From Forficula auricularia (lineage: Eukaryota; Arthropoda; Insecta; Dermaptera; Forficulidae), in the NCBI GenBank assembly GCA_024734495.1, contig JALMQS010000085.1, positions 23,131,077 through 23,195,076 on the forward strand: a stretch of 64,000 nt of DNA, in the 5' to 3' direction. Shown in pieces: positions 11,068 through 22,759 of the stretch (position 1 is its first letter; every line of letters begins with the position of its first letter). A model generated the notes under the pieces. That model did not search any database. It had not been told where the DNA came from and was given only the letters and a program-made list of their open reading frames with translations. The translations under genes were made by a program, and so were the position numbers.

Positions 11068-12520
11068 TACAGCCATCAAAATTGTATCAACTTTATAATT
11101 TTTTTTATGTAATTTAAAGAGAATGGCCTCTGGTCACCTAAAAAAAATATACCTTTTAGGCTGCTTCCCAAACTTGCCTCATCTATAGTTGCATCTAAAA
11201 ACCGATTTATGATCCACCATTGCCCAGTGTTCTCTGATAGTTCTTGAACCGAGAAATAATGACACAATTCTTATTTCAAATTTTTTCATACGTATGGGGG
11301 TCATGAAAAAGGTTGAAAAACACTGCAATAGAGTCTTGCGAAATTCTAATGCCAAAAATCATCATCATCAATCAGCCCTTTTTCTTGTCCACTGATGAAC
11401 ATAGGCCTCCTCCGAAAGTCTCCAGTTTTCTCGATTTTTCGCAGCTTTTGTCCAGTTTGTCGATATGCTTCTTATATCATCCGCCAAAAATAAGCTACTC
11501 GAAAATGGATGAGGGGAGTGTGCTAAAAATAAAATACTATAAGTCTATGCCCAATCTAAACCAAATTTTAAAAAGTTACTAATAAATAAAAAAAAGTTAA
11601 AAATAACTCATAAAGTGGGATAATTTCCATATAGATATATGCCATTTAAGTGCTATTATTAAAAAGTTACTTTTTAAGACATTGCGGAACTAACTGTACT
11701 ATCAAAACTGAGAGCAAAAATACAAGCTTTAAGAGCGACGTTTTTAATAAATATATAAAATCATTGCTGTAATTACAGTTTGCGGTTGTAATTCAAGGGC
11801 CAAACCATACAGGATATTTTTTTTTTTATTTAGAACAGAATGAATAATAAGGATCAGATTTTTTAGGGACATAGAGAGAGGGTGGTGGTTTTTTTCTCCC
11901 AACATACCCGCACATGATGTTCCCTAAGTTCTTTTATAAATGCATAAGAAAAAGGGTCTTAAAGGAAGAAGTAATCGGAGTCCCGGTGGGGCGTCGTAGG
12001 GTGCATTGTATGCCTTGGCTATAATTACGGTTTCCGTGACCCCCACAGGTATTCTCAAATTTCGACCCCCTTGTCCCCCCCTCCCTCCTCCCACCATACA
12101 CACATCCACCCACCCCCGCAAAGAATTAAGAAAACGAATCCTTGTGAGAAGTGAACAAACAACATCAGAAACGAATCCACCCTTTTGATTAAAGTGAACC
12201 CTTAATTATTATTTTATCAAAGAAGCTGAGAGAGAAGAAAAAAGGCGAGGGAATAAGGAGGAGACGGGACAATTGACTTTTCTATCAATGAGACACACAA
12301 ATCAACGAGAAAACTTTCTACTATTATATGAAAATAAAAAAAAAAAAATTAGATCCTATAACTCCTGGCAAGGTTCCTCTCTCTTATATAATTCCATTCA
12401 GAGCTGCATCCTCTTGGCCATTGAGCCAGCGTTATTAATACTAATAATACAACTATTCAGCTGTGAAATAAAGACAAATACACAAAGGTTATAAATTGCA
12501 GAAGAAAAATAACCTGGACA
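11068..12520. other. Gene-free unique sequence
   Basis: AT-rich with a GC-richer patch at 11960-12120. ORFs here are short, compositionally biased and lack splice or family evidence. No repeat copies elsewhere in the window were recognised. Confidence 0.45.
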
Positions 12521-13197
12521 AGTGTGAATCGGGATAAGGGTTCTGTACCAAATATATATGGTGAATTAGCTATCATCCACAAAATAAGCGATAATAACAA
12601 TTACCCCCGACACTTGATCGACAATATTCAGAAAAAGGTAATTTATAAAATAACAGCCCCCCTTTTATATTCCATCATCCCAACAAAAGAAAAAAACTTT
12701 ATTTCCATTCTCCACTCATCTACCCTATAGCTAACATGTTTCGCAAACTTAATATCACCCCCGCATTCTATAACAAGAACAACCTTTCATCCATATTGGT
12801 TAACAATAAAATCGATATAATTAAACCAATAACAATGAGTGGTGTATATAAATTGCAATGTAATGACTGTCAATCGTTTTATATCGGGCAAACAGGTAGA
12901 TCTTTCAATCAACGCCACGTTGAACATATGAGATCTCTTCGCAATCTACAGGTGAATAGTTTGAACACAAATGCCCCCTCTTAGTTATACCTCGGCTTTT
13001 GCAGATCATTTGTTTGACCACAACCATTCACCTTCATCGACCAACCCCCTTTACATTTTATTCCAAAAAGTAGGAAATTGGATTTATTGGAGTCAGCTGA
13101 AATTAAAAAGGCCATACACCTTAATCAAAACATCTTGAACAATTAAACAGACATCAAAACTTCACCAATAATTGACATCTTAATCAATGATATTTAA
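12521..13197 (+). pseudogene. Penelope-like element C-terminus, GIY-YIG endonuclease, broken
   Basis: The best frame (12736-12984) reads GVYKLQCNDC then FYIGQTGRSFNQR, the GIY-YIG signature fused to PLE reverse transcriptases, with the paired cysteines typical of the PLE linker. Upstream, 12521-12735 continues the PLE protein in other frames (HSPLIYPIANMFRKL). Downstream, after frameshifts near 12980 and 13050, come FADHLFDHNHS and LDLLESAEIKKAI, matching the same regions of the copies at 32458 and 63505. At least two frameshifts and a stop make it non-functional. The endonuclease normally nicks target DNA for PLE integration. The reverse transcriptase part is missing. Confidence 0.8.
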
Positions 13198-13540
13198 TTT
13201 GAATTGGAGTGCGATGAGAGTGTATGGTGGGTTTATTTTTAATTTTTATTTATTTTTTTAAATAGAAAAAGAGAGATGAAATTTTCGCTATGCACCCTCA
13301 TTGCATTCCATAGTTTATTGCCTTTCTTTATAACACATACATAATTTTCGGCAACTTCCAAGTATAACTATCTTTTCTTTATTCCAGCCCTTTGTCCCTC
13401 TACATCTGTTCTTTCGGCTTTCTAAAGCCATCCCATCCTTCTGATAATTCTTTCATATTTACACTATGTCATAAATAACTGTCCATCATATTAAAATTAA
13501 AATAAATTCTGTTCAAAATATCATGTTATCTTTAGTCAAT

Positions 13541-13585
13541 GTTCTCCTGACGATGAGTTAAGAGCTCGAAATATATAGAGTAAAC
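13541..13585 (+). ncRNA. Hammerhead motif 3' of PLE endonuclease
   Basis: CUC-CUGACGA, stem II GAG/CUC, GAAA, AUAUAU palindromic stem III, A17, then GAG pairing with CUC. N7 is C, allowed by the CUGANGA core. It lies ~350 nt past the endonuclease stop, as in the other two PLEs here. Confidence 0.7.
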
Positions 13586-14090
13586 TAAAAAATCTTTGTA
13601 TTTTAATTTTTCTCCTTGTGAAACACCACCAACTCCAACCTAATTTAATTCCAAATATATATGTTACGGTATAATGCATGCTCTTAATAATGTATTTATT
13701 TCTCGGCAAATGTATACTGATATCACCCTGTTTGTCCATTCTACATTGTACACTGAAAAAACGATATATTTATAGTAAAGAAATTATATTTGATATGAAT
13801 AGATGGTGAAATTAATTATGGCGAAATCAATATGAATAAATGATATACGTATTTTAAATATTCTCATATTTTTGGAGCAACTCTAGATATATTAATAGCT
13901 AAGATACCGCTAATCGAACCAAACACCAATAAGTAAATTATGAAAATATTGTTATTTAAGTAAATTAGTGGAATAGTTAAACTTCTGGGGGCCCACGGAT
14001 TATGTATACAAAATTTGGGTGAGTTTTTTCAAATGGCCAAAATTTTTAATTTTTAACTCCCCCCATCCACCCCCCTTAATTTTGGGCCGA
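13586..14090. other. Gene-free AT-rich sequence
   Basis: No repeat family, gene or RNA recognised. Confidence 0.4.
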
Positions 14091-14095
14091 TATGC

Positions 14096-14372
14096 ACCAA
14101 AAATGGGTTAGTGGTTAGAGTGCCCTGAAATACGCTGGTTCGAGACTGAATCTCGGCAGATATTTGCATTCGCCTCCACTTAGAAAGCAATGGCAACCTA
14201 CCAAGAGTGTAATGGCCTAGTAACTTCTCCAAACTAGCCGTTCGGAACCTGTGTTAAAAAGTAGGTCCCGTATATCTGTGTAAAAACATCTAAACACACT
14301 CAGCACAGGTATATGTGGAGAGGAGCCGAAACGTCAGGGAGACTTGATATGGCAACTTAAAAGAAGAAGAGG
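14096..14372 (+). mobile_element. tRNA-derived SINE, family J
   Basis: Head with A box TTAGTGGTTAGAGTGCC and B-box-like GGTTCGAGACT at tRNA spacing, followed by a ~200-bp body and a purine-rich AGAAGAAGAGG tail. The body contains CCGAAACGTC but no CUGANGA, so it is not a hammerhead. One copy only in the window. Confidence 0.6.
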
Positions 14373-14750
14373 CACCAAAATCTAATCAGCTCTTAATCTC
14401 AATGCACCAAAACTACGTGTAAAATTTAATATTCAGGCTAGTTTTTGAGCTAGTTCGTCCACAAAAATTTGGTAACGCATAGACTAACAGACATTTTGTC
14501 AAAACATGAATTATCTCGAAAAATATAAATTTTTCGAGGTTCACTTATTAGAGCTTTTTTGTAGAACGAAATTCCATGGTTTTGCCCAATTTTTTTAATC
14601 AAAATAGTTTCGGCCGTTTTTGAGATATTTTGAAAAAAAGAAGTAAAAAAAAACAACTTTTTCATGCACGATTACAATACTTGACCATATCCTGTATGGT
14701 AAAGTAAAATATTTTGTATTATAAGGTGTGATGTATTCCCTGTAAGGACT

Positions 14751-16041
14751 TTTTACTTTATCCAATGCGAAGCATGGGAGAAAGTATTGGAATCGCTCTC
14801 GCGGCAAGCGCGACTTCAAAGGGTCCTCAGGTAAAGACTACGGAACCCATAGACTCAATTAAGGTCACAAATTGAAGTATTCAATGAGATTGAATTTTAG
14901 CACGTGACAGTTTTGCCAAAAATTACCTGGAATCTCGTCGAGAGGCCAAAAAGTACCATTTTTTTGTGAAGTGCGTGGGGATGGATGGATGGATGGATGT
15001 GTGTGTGTGTGTTATCGTTTTTTTCGTCCACGATTTTTTCCACACCGTTGCACCGATTGAAATGAAATTGAAAACCTACCATTAGTTTAACAAAATGAAG
15101 CGCTGATTAGTTTTTAGTACATATCGGCCCACAAACATTAGTACTTTATTTCAGTACTTTTTTAGTTTTTTCTAAATATCTTGAAAATGACTTAACCAAT
15201 TTTGATGAAATTTAATATCCTAATTAAGTACCTTGGGGACCACAAAAAAAGGTTAAATAAAGTTTTTAGTAAAATTATATTTTAAAGTACTTTACTCAAG
15301 AGTAAGATAGTACTTTTTTAATTTTTATATTTTAAATTCTTTAAAATTTATTCATTTGATCGTTTTAATATAGCTCATTTAACCTTGCTTAAGTGAGAAT
15401 GGATAGGCTTCTCTCTGTGAAATGCTAAAAATTTGGGAGGAAATTTTATAAGTAACCATAGCAACTGCGTTGTTTTCTTATCCGTTACCTTTGCTGAAGA
15501 CATAGAGGAATCGAGTTAAAATCAAAAATAACGATTGATTCTCATCTAGTACTTGAGGAATAACCATTCTATATTGGATTTTTGACGTTTCGGTTTTTAT
15601 TGGTTACCATTGCTGAAGACATAGAGGAATCGGGTTAAAATCAAAAATAGCGATTCATTTATCAAAAAAGAATTTAGTCTTTTTGATTTTAAGTCGATTC
15701 TTCCACGTTTTCAGTAGAGGTTGCCATTAATAGTCAAAACATCAAAAATGGAATGCAATAAGGTTATTCCTCTAGTATTAGATAATAATCGATTGTTATT
15801 TTTGATTTTAAGACGATTCCTCCATGTCTTCATCAATGGTTACCAATAATAACCGAAATGTCAAAAATCTAATGTAGAATGGTTATTCCTCGACTTTTAA
15901 ATAAGAATCGATCAATATTTTTGAATTAAAGTCAACATGAACCGCAAATAGCAAGTGATATCTGATTAATAATAAAGGAATAAACATATTAATATTTCAA
16001 ATGAATTTGGATAAAGTTTAACAACGATCCGTTGCAGTTTA
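14751..16041 (+). mobile_element. HINE/DINE-1-like (Helentron-derived) element A, copy 1
   Basis: Ordered parts: TTACTTTATCCAATGC 5' end, a GATG/GT microsatellite (14980-15011), a core with interspersed 120-bp-type repeats, the inverse subterminal motif TTGGATAAAGT, and a 3' hairpin GCAAC-GATCC-GTTGC followed by AGTTTA. Subterminal inverted repeats, microsatellite, variable tandem core and terminal hairpin are the described structure of Helentron-associated elements (DINE-1). Other copies: 16656, 26676, 36712, 37963, 45796. The small ORFs inside are shared repeat sequence, not genes. Confidence 0.7.
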
Positions 16042-16200
16042 TTTTTTTTGTGCCTATGTTACCTCATATCTCCGCCAATTGTCAACCGATTTTGAAAATT
16101 TTTTTGCATTGGGTCCAGTCTAGCTTCTGATTGGTCCCATTTTTTTTTTCGTTTTTTTTTTTTCATAGGTATTAGACCTTTTTAAATAGGTTTGTTTAGA
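16042..16200 (+). mobile_element. Family C element fragment
   Basis: Poly-T plus GTGCCTATGTTACCTC body, ending where a different sequence begins near 16200. The left end has been replaced by the HINE element ending at 16041; the duplicate at 26008 keeps it. Confidence 0.7.
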
Positions 16201-16390
16201 CTTTTCTGGAACGGAAGGAGGAGGATCTCTAAGGGAATAATTAATTTTTTTAATTTTTTTAAAGAAAAATTTTCAATTCTTTGTGATGAGTTTCTTTTGT
16301 TGTCAACTAATGTATTATTGTTTGTACTTGGTCCACACGCATACACTTGTATTATTTCGCTCTAAAAAAATATAATCTGTGAATCAACAG

Positions 16391-16435
16391 GTGCTGAAGA
16401 AGGACTGTTCCGTCCGAAACCTTTGCAGCGCAAAC
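16391..16435 (+). ncRNA. Partial hammerhead motif (duplicated at 26411)
   Basis: CUGAAGA, stem II GGAC/GUCC, then GAAAC are intact, but no paired stem III/NUH site follows. Likely a decayed PLE ribozyme. The duplicate at 26411-26455 differs at one position. Confidence 0.45.
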
Positions 16436-16655
16436 GTACACCATATTAAATACACATAAAAAACTACACCAAATAGTTTACTTCTAACCTAACATCTGTT
16501 AAAAAAAATTTCCGAAACACCTCAAATTTCACACAAACCACAATTTAATTATAAAAGTGAAATGTATTATTTTAGAATTAATTTTACTTATAGATGGTTC
16601 GAATAAATTATTTAAATAATTTTTGAAATTGTAATTAAAATATCTATGAATTAAA

Positions 16656-18717
16656 AAATAAACTGCAACGGATCGTTGCTAAACTTTATCCAAATTCATT
16701 TGAAATATTAATATGTTTGTTCCTTTATTATTAATCAGATATCACTTGCAATTTGTAGTTCATATTGACATTAATTCAAAAATAATTCTCATTTAATAGT
16801 CGAGGAATAACCATTCTACATTTGATTTTTGACATTTCGGTTATTATTAGTAACCATTGCTGTAGACATGGAGGAATCGACTTAAAATCAAAAATAGCCA
16901 TCGATTCTCATAGAATACTCGAGGAATAACAATTTTACATTAGATTTTTGACGCTTCGAATATTATTGGTAACCATTGCTGAAGACATGGAGGAAACGGC
17001 TTAAAATCAAAAATAACGATCAATTCTTATCTAATACTAGAGGAATAACCTTATTGCATTCCATTTTTGATGTTTTGACTATTAATGGCAACCTCTACTG
17101 AAAACGTGGAAGAATCGACTTAAAATCAAAAACACTAAATTCTTTTATGGCAAACAACTCAAACTTGAGTGATAGAATGGTTATTCCTCAAGTACTAGAT
17201 GAGAATCAATCGCTATTTTTGGTTTAAAGTCGATACCTCTATGCACGTTCAGCAATGGTTACTAATGAAAACCGAAACGTCAAAAATCCAATATAGAATG
17301 GTTATTCCTCAAGTACTAGATGAGAATCATTCGCTATTTTTGGTTTAAAGTCGATTCCTCTATGTCTTCAGCAATGGTTACCAATAAAAACCGAAACGTC
17401 AAAAATCCAATATAAGAATGGTTATTCCTCAAGTACTAGATGAGAATCAATCGCTATTTTTTGGTTTAAAGTCGATTCCTCTATGTCTTCAGCAATGGTC
17501 ACCAATAAAAACCGAAACGTCAAAAATCCAATATAGAATGGTTATTCCTCAAGTACTAGATGAGAATCAATCGCTATTTTTGGTTTAAAGTCGATTCCTC
17601 TATGTCTTCAGCAATGGTTACCAATAAAAACCGAAACGTCAAAAATCCAATATAGAATGGTTATTCCTCAAGTATTTGATGAGAATCAATCGCTATTTTT
17701 GGTTTAAAGTCGATTCCTCTATGTCTTCAGCAATGGTCACCAATAAAAACCGAAACGTCAAAAATCCAATATAGAATGGTTATTCCTCAAGTACTAGATG
17801 AGAATCAATCGCTATTTTTGGTTTAAAGTCGATTCCTCTATGTCTTCAGAAATGGTCACCAATAAAAACCGAAACGTCAAAAATCCAATATAGAATGGTT
17901 ATTCCTCAAGTACTAGATGAGAATCAATCGCTATTTTTGGTTTAAAGTCGATTCCTCTATGTCTTCTGCAAAGGTAAGGGATAAGAAAACAACGCAGTTG
18001 CTATGGTTACTTATAAAATTTCCTCCCAAATTTTTAGCATTTCACAGAGAGAAGCCTATCCATTCTTATTTAAGCAAGGCTAAATGAGCTATATTAAAAG
18101 GTTCAAATGAATAAATTTTAAAGAATTTAAAAAATTAAAAAAGTACTCTCTTACTCTAGAGTAAAGTACTTTAAAATATAATTTTACTAAAAACTTTATT
18201 TATCCTTTTTTGTGGTCCCCAAGGTACTTAATTAGGATATTAAATTTCATCAAAATTGGTTAAGTCATTTTCAAGATATTTAGAAAAAACTAAAAAAGTA
18301 CTGAAATAAAGTACTAATGTTTGTGGGTCGATATGTACCAAAAACTAATCAGCGCTTCATTTTGTTCAAAGAATGCTAGGTTTTCAATTTCATTTCAATC
18401 GGTGCAACGGTGTGGAAAAAATCGTGGGCCAAAAAACGATAACATACATCCATCCATCCATCCATCCATCCATACATCCATCCATCCGCACGCACTAAAT
18501 GAAAAAATGGCACTTTTTTGGCCTCTCGACGAGACCCTATGTAATTTTTGGCAAAACCGTCACGTGCTAAAATTCAACCTAATTGAATACTACAATTTGT
18601 GACTTTAATTGAGTCCATGGGTTCCGTAGTCTTTACCTGAGGACCCTTTGAAGCCACGCTTGCCCCGAGAGCGATTGCAATACTTTACCCATGCTTTGCA
18701 TTGGATAAAGTAAAAAA
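16656..18717 (-). mobile_element. HINE/DINE-1-like element A, copy 2, expanded core
   Basis: Minus-orientation copy: 3' hairpin at 16664-16680, 5' end at 18717, (CATC)n microsatellite at 18445-18487. The core holds seven ~120-bp units from about 17180 to 17990, against two in the duplicate at 26676. Confidence 0.75.
17180..17990. repeat. 120-bp minisatellite inside HINE copy 2, seven units
   Basis: Units begin near GGTTATTCCTCAAGTACTAG at 17180, 17300, 17420, 17540, 17660, 17779 and 17900, each with AACCGAAACGTCAAAAATCC. Near-identical units indicate recent expansion. Confidence 0.9.
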
Positions 18718-19209
18718 TTGTCTTGTCTAATTCAACGTTAGCCCACAACCTTCAAAATCTGTATCTAATGGTGTGATTGCTCTGGGGAAAGGGGATAATA
18801 TGTTTGTGTGTGTATTTCAACTAGATTTGATTAGTGCTGCCACGTAGGGTGCAACTCCCAAACCGAGCATGAGCAACAAGTAGAGTAGACAGGGGGTAGG
18901 CAAGCCCAGGGGGGTGGCAGGGGGCGAGCCTGAAGAAGGAGGGGGGGGGGCGATCACGGACCATTTCTCTCACCCCGTTTTGATCTGGCTAAAACTCTTG
19001 CAGGCTTTTCTCCTCGATCGGGGATGATCTAGGATTCGAGAAACCAATTCACAAGAGATCCATTTGAAACATTCAATTTTGCTGAATGGTTTTAGGGGGC
19101 TCAGTACATACGTAGCTAAAATCGAACCCTATTTGTCTCGTTTCAATTTATGCTTTTCGATATGCATTGGTACCTCCCCTTAGGAAAACTTGTTTGTATT
19201 AGTGAGTAA
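18718..19209. other. Unique duplicated spacer, no gene
   Basis: Present also at 28139-28628. Moderately GC-rich with a G run near 18945. No coding signature. Confidence 0.5.
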
Positions 19210-19335
19210 GTATCTGGAATACCGAGCGATGCTCGGTAATTTTTTGATTCAGCTAAAAGAGATATATTAATATTAATTTTTATTTTAAATTCAAGTAAAA
19301 AGGTCGATTTTTATTATAAGCGAAAATAAAATTTA
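19210..19335 (-). mobile_element. Helitron-like H 3' end fragment
   Basis: On the minus strand: AAAATTACCGAGCATCGCTCGGTATTCCAGATAC, i.e. the 7-bp terminal hairpin and a variant of the CCAGGTAC end, preceded by AT-rich H sequence. The duplicate is at 28630-28755. Confidence 0.55.
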
Positions 19336-19495
19336 ATTTAGATTTTCTTGCAACGAAATTTTCTCTGGAGAGAGACGGACTGGTAGAAATTTTAATTGAA
19401 TGTAATGGAAGGCAGCCCAGAGGTAGTGAGGAAAGAAAAAATTAATACATATAAAATAAGGTGTAATTTATTGGAATCCTTCCTCCTTTCCTTTC

Positions 19496-19537
19496 AAACC
19501 GACGTTTCGGAGGATTTTCCCTCCTTCTTCAGGGTTT
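19496..19537 (-). ncRNA. Hammerhead ribozyme motif
   Basis: AAACC-CUGAAGA-stem II GGAGG/CCUCC-GAAA-ACGU-GUC site-GGUUU. Stem I is 5 bp, stem II at least 5 bp, stem III the 2-bp palindrome ACGU typical of PLE hammerheads that act as dimers. Predicted cut is between 19501 and 19500. Confidence 0.8.
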
Positions 19538-19588
19538 CAAAGGGTCAATGAATGAAACAAATTAAATGTTTCATTCATTGACCCTTTG

Positions 19589-19630
19589 AAACCCTGAAGA
19601 AGGAGGAAAAATCCTCCGAAACGTCGGTTT
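19589..19630 (+). ncRNA. Hammerhead ribozyme motif, mirror copy
   Basis: Same sequence as the minus copy at 19496-19537. Predicted cleavage after C19625. Confidence 0.8.
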
Positions 19631-20214
19631 GAAAGGAAAGGAGGAAGGATTCCAATAAATTACACCTTATTTTATATGTGTTAATTTTTCTTTCCTCACT
19701 ACCTCTGGGCCGCCTTCCATTACATTCAATTTAATTTATATTTTTACCAACGTTTAAACCCCCTATGGCCATCATCAAGACGTATCACTGGCCACAAAGT
19801 TTTGAATGTAATTTCAATTAAAAATAATATTAATATACACCGTGGTTCTTTTGTTGACCCTTTTAAATCCTGAAGAAGGAGGCACGATTCTTCGAATTGT
19901 CGAATTTTTTAAGAGAATGAAATTGATATTCTAATAAATTATTTTATAGAAAAATACTAAAGTGAATTTGTGAAGGTTTCGTGGAGAATGACGGGGGTGT
20001 AATCAGGGTTCTTTCTATATTATTGTTATTGTTAGTGAGTGGGGAATGAAATGGCCATTTTTCATTTTTTAAATTTATAATTTATTATAACGATTTTAGA
20101 AGTGATTTGAATAAAATAAAGAAATATTTATTTGAGATTTTTAAATGATGGAGATTGGTTATCTATGGATAGAACAGCTGGTCCATTCTGACCTTTTCCA
20201 CACGCTGGTTGATA

Positions 20215-20880
20215 TCTTATTATATTAAACGAGCAAAGTTTGTATGAAAGTTTGGATGAAATTCACGGGTTAGGAGGGTTTTGTGTTGGACATTCGATCT
20301 GTCACGGTCTCATCTTCGGCTCAGTTGTTTTTGATGGGTTTTTTGTTAATTGAAATAATTATTCACAGGTGGTTGTCTCGATAAAAATGTATAATTACAT
20401 TTTTATTCATTTCCTTTTAATAAATAATTGGTTTTTTAATTTTATATCCCACATTAAGATTATTACAATTATTATTATATATTAAAAATTGGGCAATTAT
20501 ATTGATTAAAAATCGAGTTTTAAATTTCACAAATATTAATTTGACAATTTAATTGATGAACTCAAAAATTGTTATTTAATTAAAAAAAAATTTTTACCGT
20601 ATTTATTTATATACCTATATACACATAATCTGTGGGCCACTGAAGGCTAGAAATGCAAAAACTGGGGGCGTGGGCGGGGGTATATATGGGGGTGCAGGGG
20701 GTGGGGTTCAGTGGGGGCTCCGGGGGTACGGGGTTTCGGGGGCAGAATGGGGGGTGGGGAGGGTGCAGGAGGTGGGGTGAAGTGGTGGGGTTCGAGGGGC
20801 GAGGGGGTTTCGGGGATTAATATATAGCTATTAACTGAAGCAAAAATTTACCGAGCATCGCTCGGTGGCCAACTACTGAT
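20215..20880 (+). mobile_element. Helitron-like element H, full-length
   Basis: Begins TCTTATTATATTAAACGAGC, passes through GATGAAATTCACGGGTTAG and a G-rich tract (20660-20815), and ends with ACCGAGCATCGCTCGGT hairpin at 20850-20866 plus about 12 nt. 5' TC and a subterminal 3' hairpin are Helitron traits; the 3' end is not CTRR. Forms an inverted pair with 21121-21761. Confidence 0.7.
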
Positions 20881-21120
20881 AGTTACGAGTGCAACAACCG
20901 AAGGCCGGAAGATGTAGGTATAGAAGGCCAATCTCTTCTTTTTCTTGTTTCTTTCTTCTAGAGTTGTGTCGCCAATGTGAGGCCGAAATTGATCAATTTG
21001 TCATAAATAAATGATCCTCAGGCATCAATTTTGAGACGACGAATAATATTAAAGAAGAAGAAATCATTCAATTTCTTTCCTGGAGCCCAGATTTAGATGT
21101 TGTCTGATATAATGCTCCGA
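20881..21120. other. Spacer between inverted Helitron-like copies
   Basis: About 240 bp, also at 31999-32235 in the duplicate. No gene seen. Confidence 0.5.
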
Positions 21121-21700
21121 GTACCTGGCCACCGAGCGATGCTCGGTAAATTTTTGCTTCAATTAATAGCTATATATTAATCCCCGAAACCCTCGCCCCC
21201 CTCGCCCCCACCTCATGCACCCCCTCATCTACCCCTACACCCCCGCCCACGCACCCAGTTTTTGCATTTCTAGCCTTCAGTGGCCCACAGATTATGTATA
21301 TATAGTTATATAAATAAATACGATATCATTATTTTTTTTAATTAAATAACAATTTTTGAGTTCATCAATTAAATTGTCAAATTAATATTTGTGGGATTTA
21401 AAACTCGATTTTTAATCAATTAAATTGCTCAACTTTTAATATATAATAATAATTATAATGATCTTATTGTGGGATATAAAATTAAAAAACCAATTATTTA
21501 TTAAAAGGAAATTGAATAAAAATATAAATAAACATTTTTATCAAGACAACCACCTGTGAATAATTGTTTCAATTAACAAAAAACCCATCAAAAACAACTT
21601 AGCCGAAGATGAGACCGTGACAGATCGAATGTCCAACACAAAACCCTCCTAACCCGTGAATTTCATCCAAATCGTTAGAGCCTTTTTCAAGAACCCTATT

Positions 21701-21731
<31 letters not shown>

Positions 21732-21761
21732 ACAAACTTTGCTCGTTTAATATAATAAGAT
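21121..21761 (-). mobile_element. Helitron-like element H, absent from duplicate
   Basis: Minus-strand copy with hairpin at 21131-21147, C-rich module (21185-21255) and 5' end TTAAACGAGC. The duplicate reads straight across as ATGCTC-ATATAAG at 32236, so this is a filled site. A (GATAA)n run sits at the 5' junction (21758-21782). No duplication of target is apparent. Confidence 0.75.
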
Positions 21762-21984
21762 AAGATAAGATAAGATAAGATATAAGAATAATGCCCTCTG
21801 ACGCTCTGACCGGCAATAAATTATTTCTTCTTAGTATAATATTATTTATTTCAATTCCGATTATTATTATGATTAAAATAGCTAGATCGATTATATGGTT
21901 TTATAAATATACTTTATATATTCATTCATTTATTTATTTATTTTTATAGATACAAATTAAATAATATAATAAATATAAGTTCCC

Positions 21985-22197
21985 CTGACCTGATCAGCAG
22001 AATCAACTTTCATGTTCCTTCCGTACATACCAGAAGCCATCAACTCTTCCATATTAACTTTGCAAGTAACAACTACTTATATCATTCTCCCCTAATTAGA
22101 CTACACAGAAATGGCAATCTATTGGAACAACAGAACATCGACATACTTAACACAAAAATGAACAACATCAAGAAGTTGCAGTTTCTATAAATAATCT
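21985..22197 (+). pseudogene. LINE reverse-transcriptase C-terminal remnant
   Basis: An open stretch ending in TAA at 22195 reads INFHVPSVHTRSHQLFHINF then NYLYHSPLIRLHRNGN. This pattern (short motif, R-T/R-x-x-x-LF, N-Y-L-x-x-SPL-x-R) is typical of the tail of jockey/CR1-like LINE ORF2 proteins. 5'-truncated; no RT core. Confidence 0.55.
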
Positions 22198-22399
22198 CAA
22201 TTTTATATCTCCTATAAACATGACTTTTATATTAAATTAATAGACTATTTATATATAACTATAATTTTTATGTTCTTATATGTAATTTTTGTATATTTTG
22301 TTTTATACTTTTTCTTATTGGACACTTGGTTTTATCAAGATTCCAGATAAATAATATTTTTCTTATATATAATTTCTTATATACATGACTTTTTTTTAT

Positions 22400-22665
22400 T
22401 TGAGACACGGGATGTTATGTATATTGTATGTATATATATGTGAATATTTTATATATTCTTTATGTGCTCATTATATATTTTGGATTTATATTTAAAATTA
22501 TTGTATAAATATAAAATGTATATGTTGTGTATATGTATGTATATGGATGTATGTATGTATATATATATATATATATATGTGTATGTATATGTGTATATAA
22601 ATATAATAATGTGTATGTATGTGTGTATATATATGATATGTATATGTATATGTACATATATATAA
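22400..22665. repeat. TA/TATG microsatellite block
   Basis: Interleaved (TA)n, (TATG)n and (GT)n. ORFs reading MYIYIYIY come from this repeat and are not genes. Confidence 0.85.
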
Positions 22666-22759
22666 TCTTGATTAATATTGAAAGTTTTGCCGAGAGTAGC
22701 AAATTTTTTATATTGAAGGAGAAATTGAAGGGTTGTCTTCTTGAATTATAAATTTTATT

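Larger units (their letters stand above)
19391..19735. mobile_element. Solo inverted-dimer PLE repeat with two intact hammerheads
   Basis: A near-perfect palindrome, AATGTAATGGAAGGC... to its inverse, with short centre 19560-19566. The duplicate at 28811-29685 is ~530 bp longer in the middle, so this copy has lost the palindrome core. No protein-coding sequence. Confidence 0.8.
16042..21911. repeat. Segmental duplication, copy 1
   Basis: Direct duplicate of 26069-32385 about 10 kb away, colinear over many unrelated elements (C fragment, HINE, unique sequence, PLE palindrome, Helitron-like H, spacer). Left boundary falls in poly-T of a family C element; right boundary after GGTTTTATAAATATA. 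Specific to this copy: seven 120-bp minisatellite units, a shortened PLE palindrome and an extra Helitron-like insertion (21121-21761). Confidence 0.9.

Noticed and set aside
12736..12984. Free-standing GIY-YIG homing endonuclease of an intron
   Set aside because: The linker cysteines, flanking PLE sequence and downstream hammerhead fit a Penelope-like element.
14310..14345. CCGAAACGTC in SINE J looked like a hammerhead 3' half
   Set aside because: No CUGANGA lies upstream on the same strand at suitable distance.
17180..17990. CTGAAGA and CCGAAACGTC in the 120-bp units suggested more hammerheads
   Set aside because: The two core halves are on opposite strands, so no single RNA contains both.
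18321..18602. 93-codon ORF with [10 protein letters not shown] repeat
   Set aside because: HINE element with (CATC)n microsatellite; equivalents at 14897, 27794 and 45941 are the same repeat.
22460..22751. Overlapping ORFs on both strands rich in Tyr/Ile
   Set aside because: Microsatellite translation.
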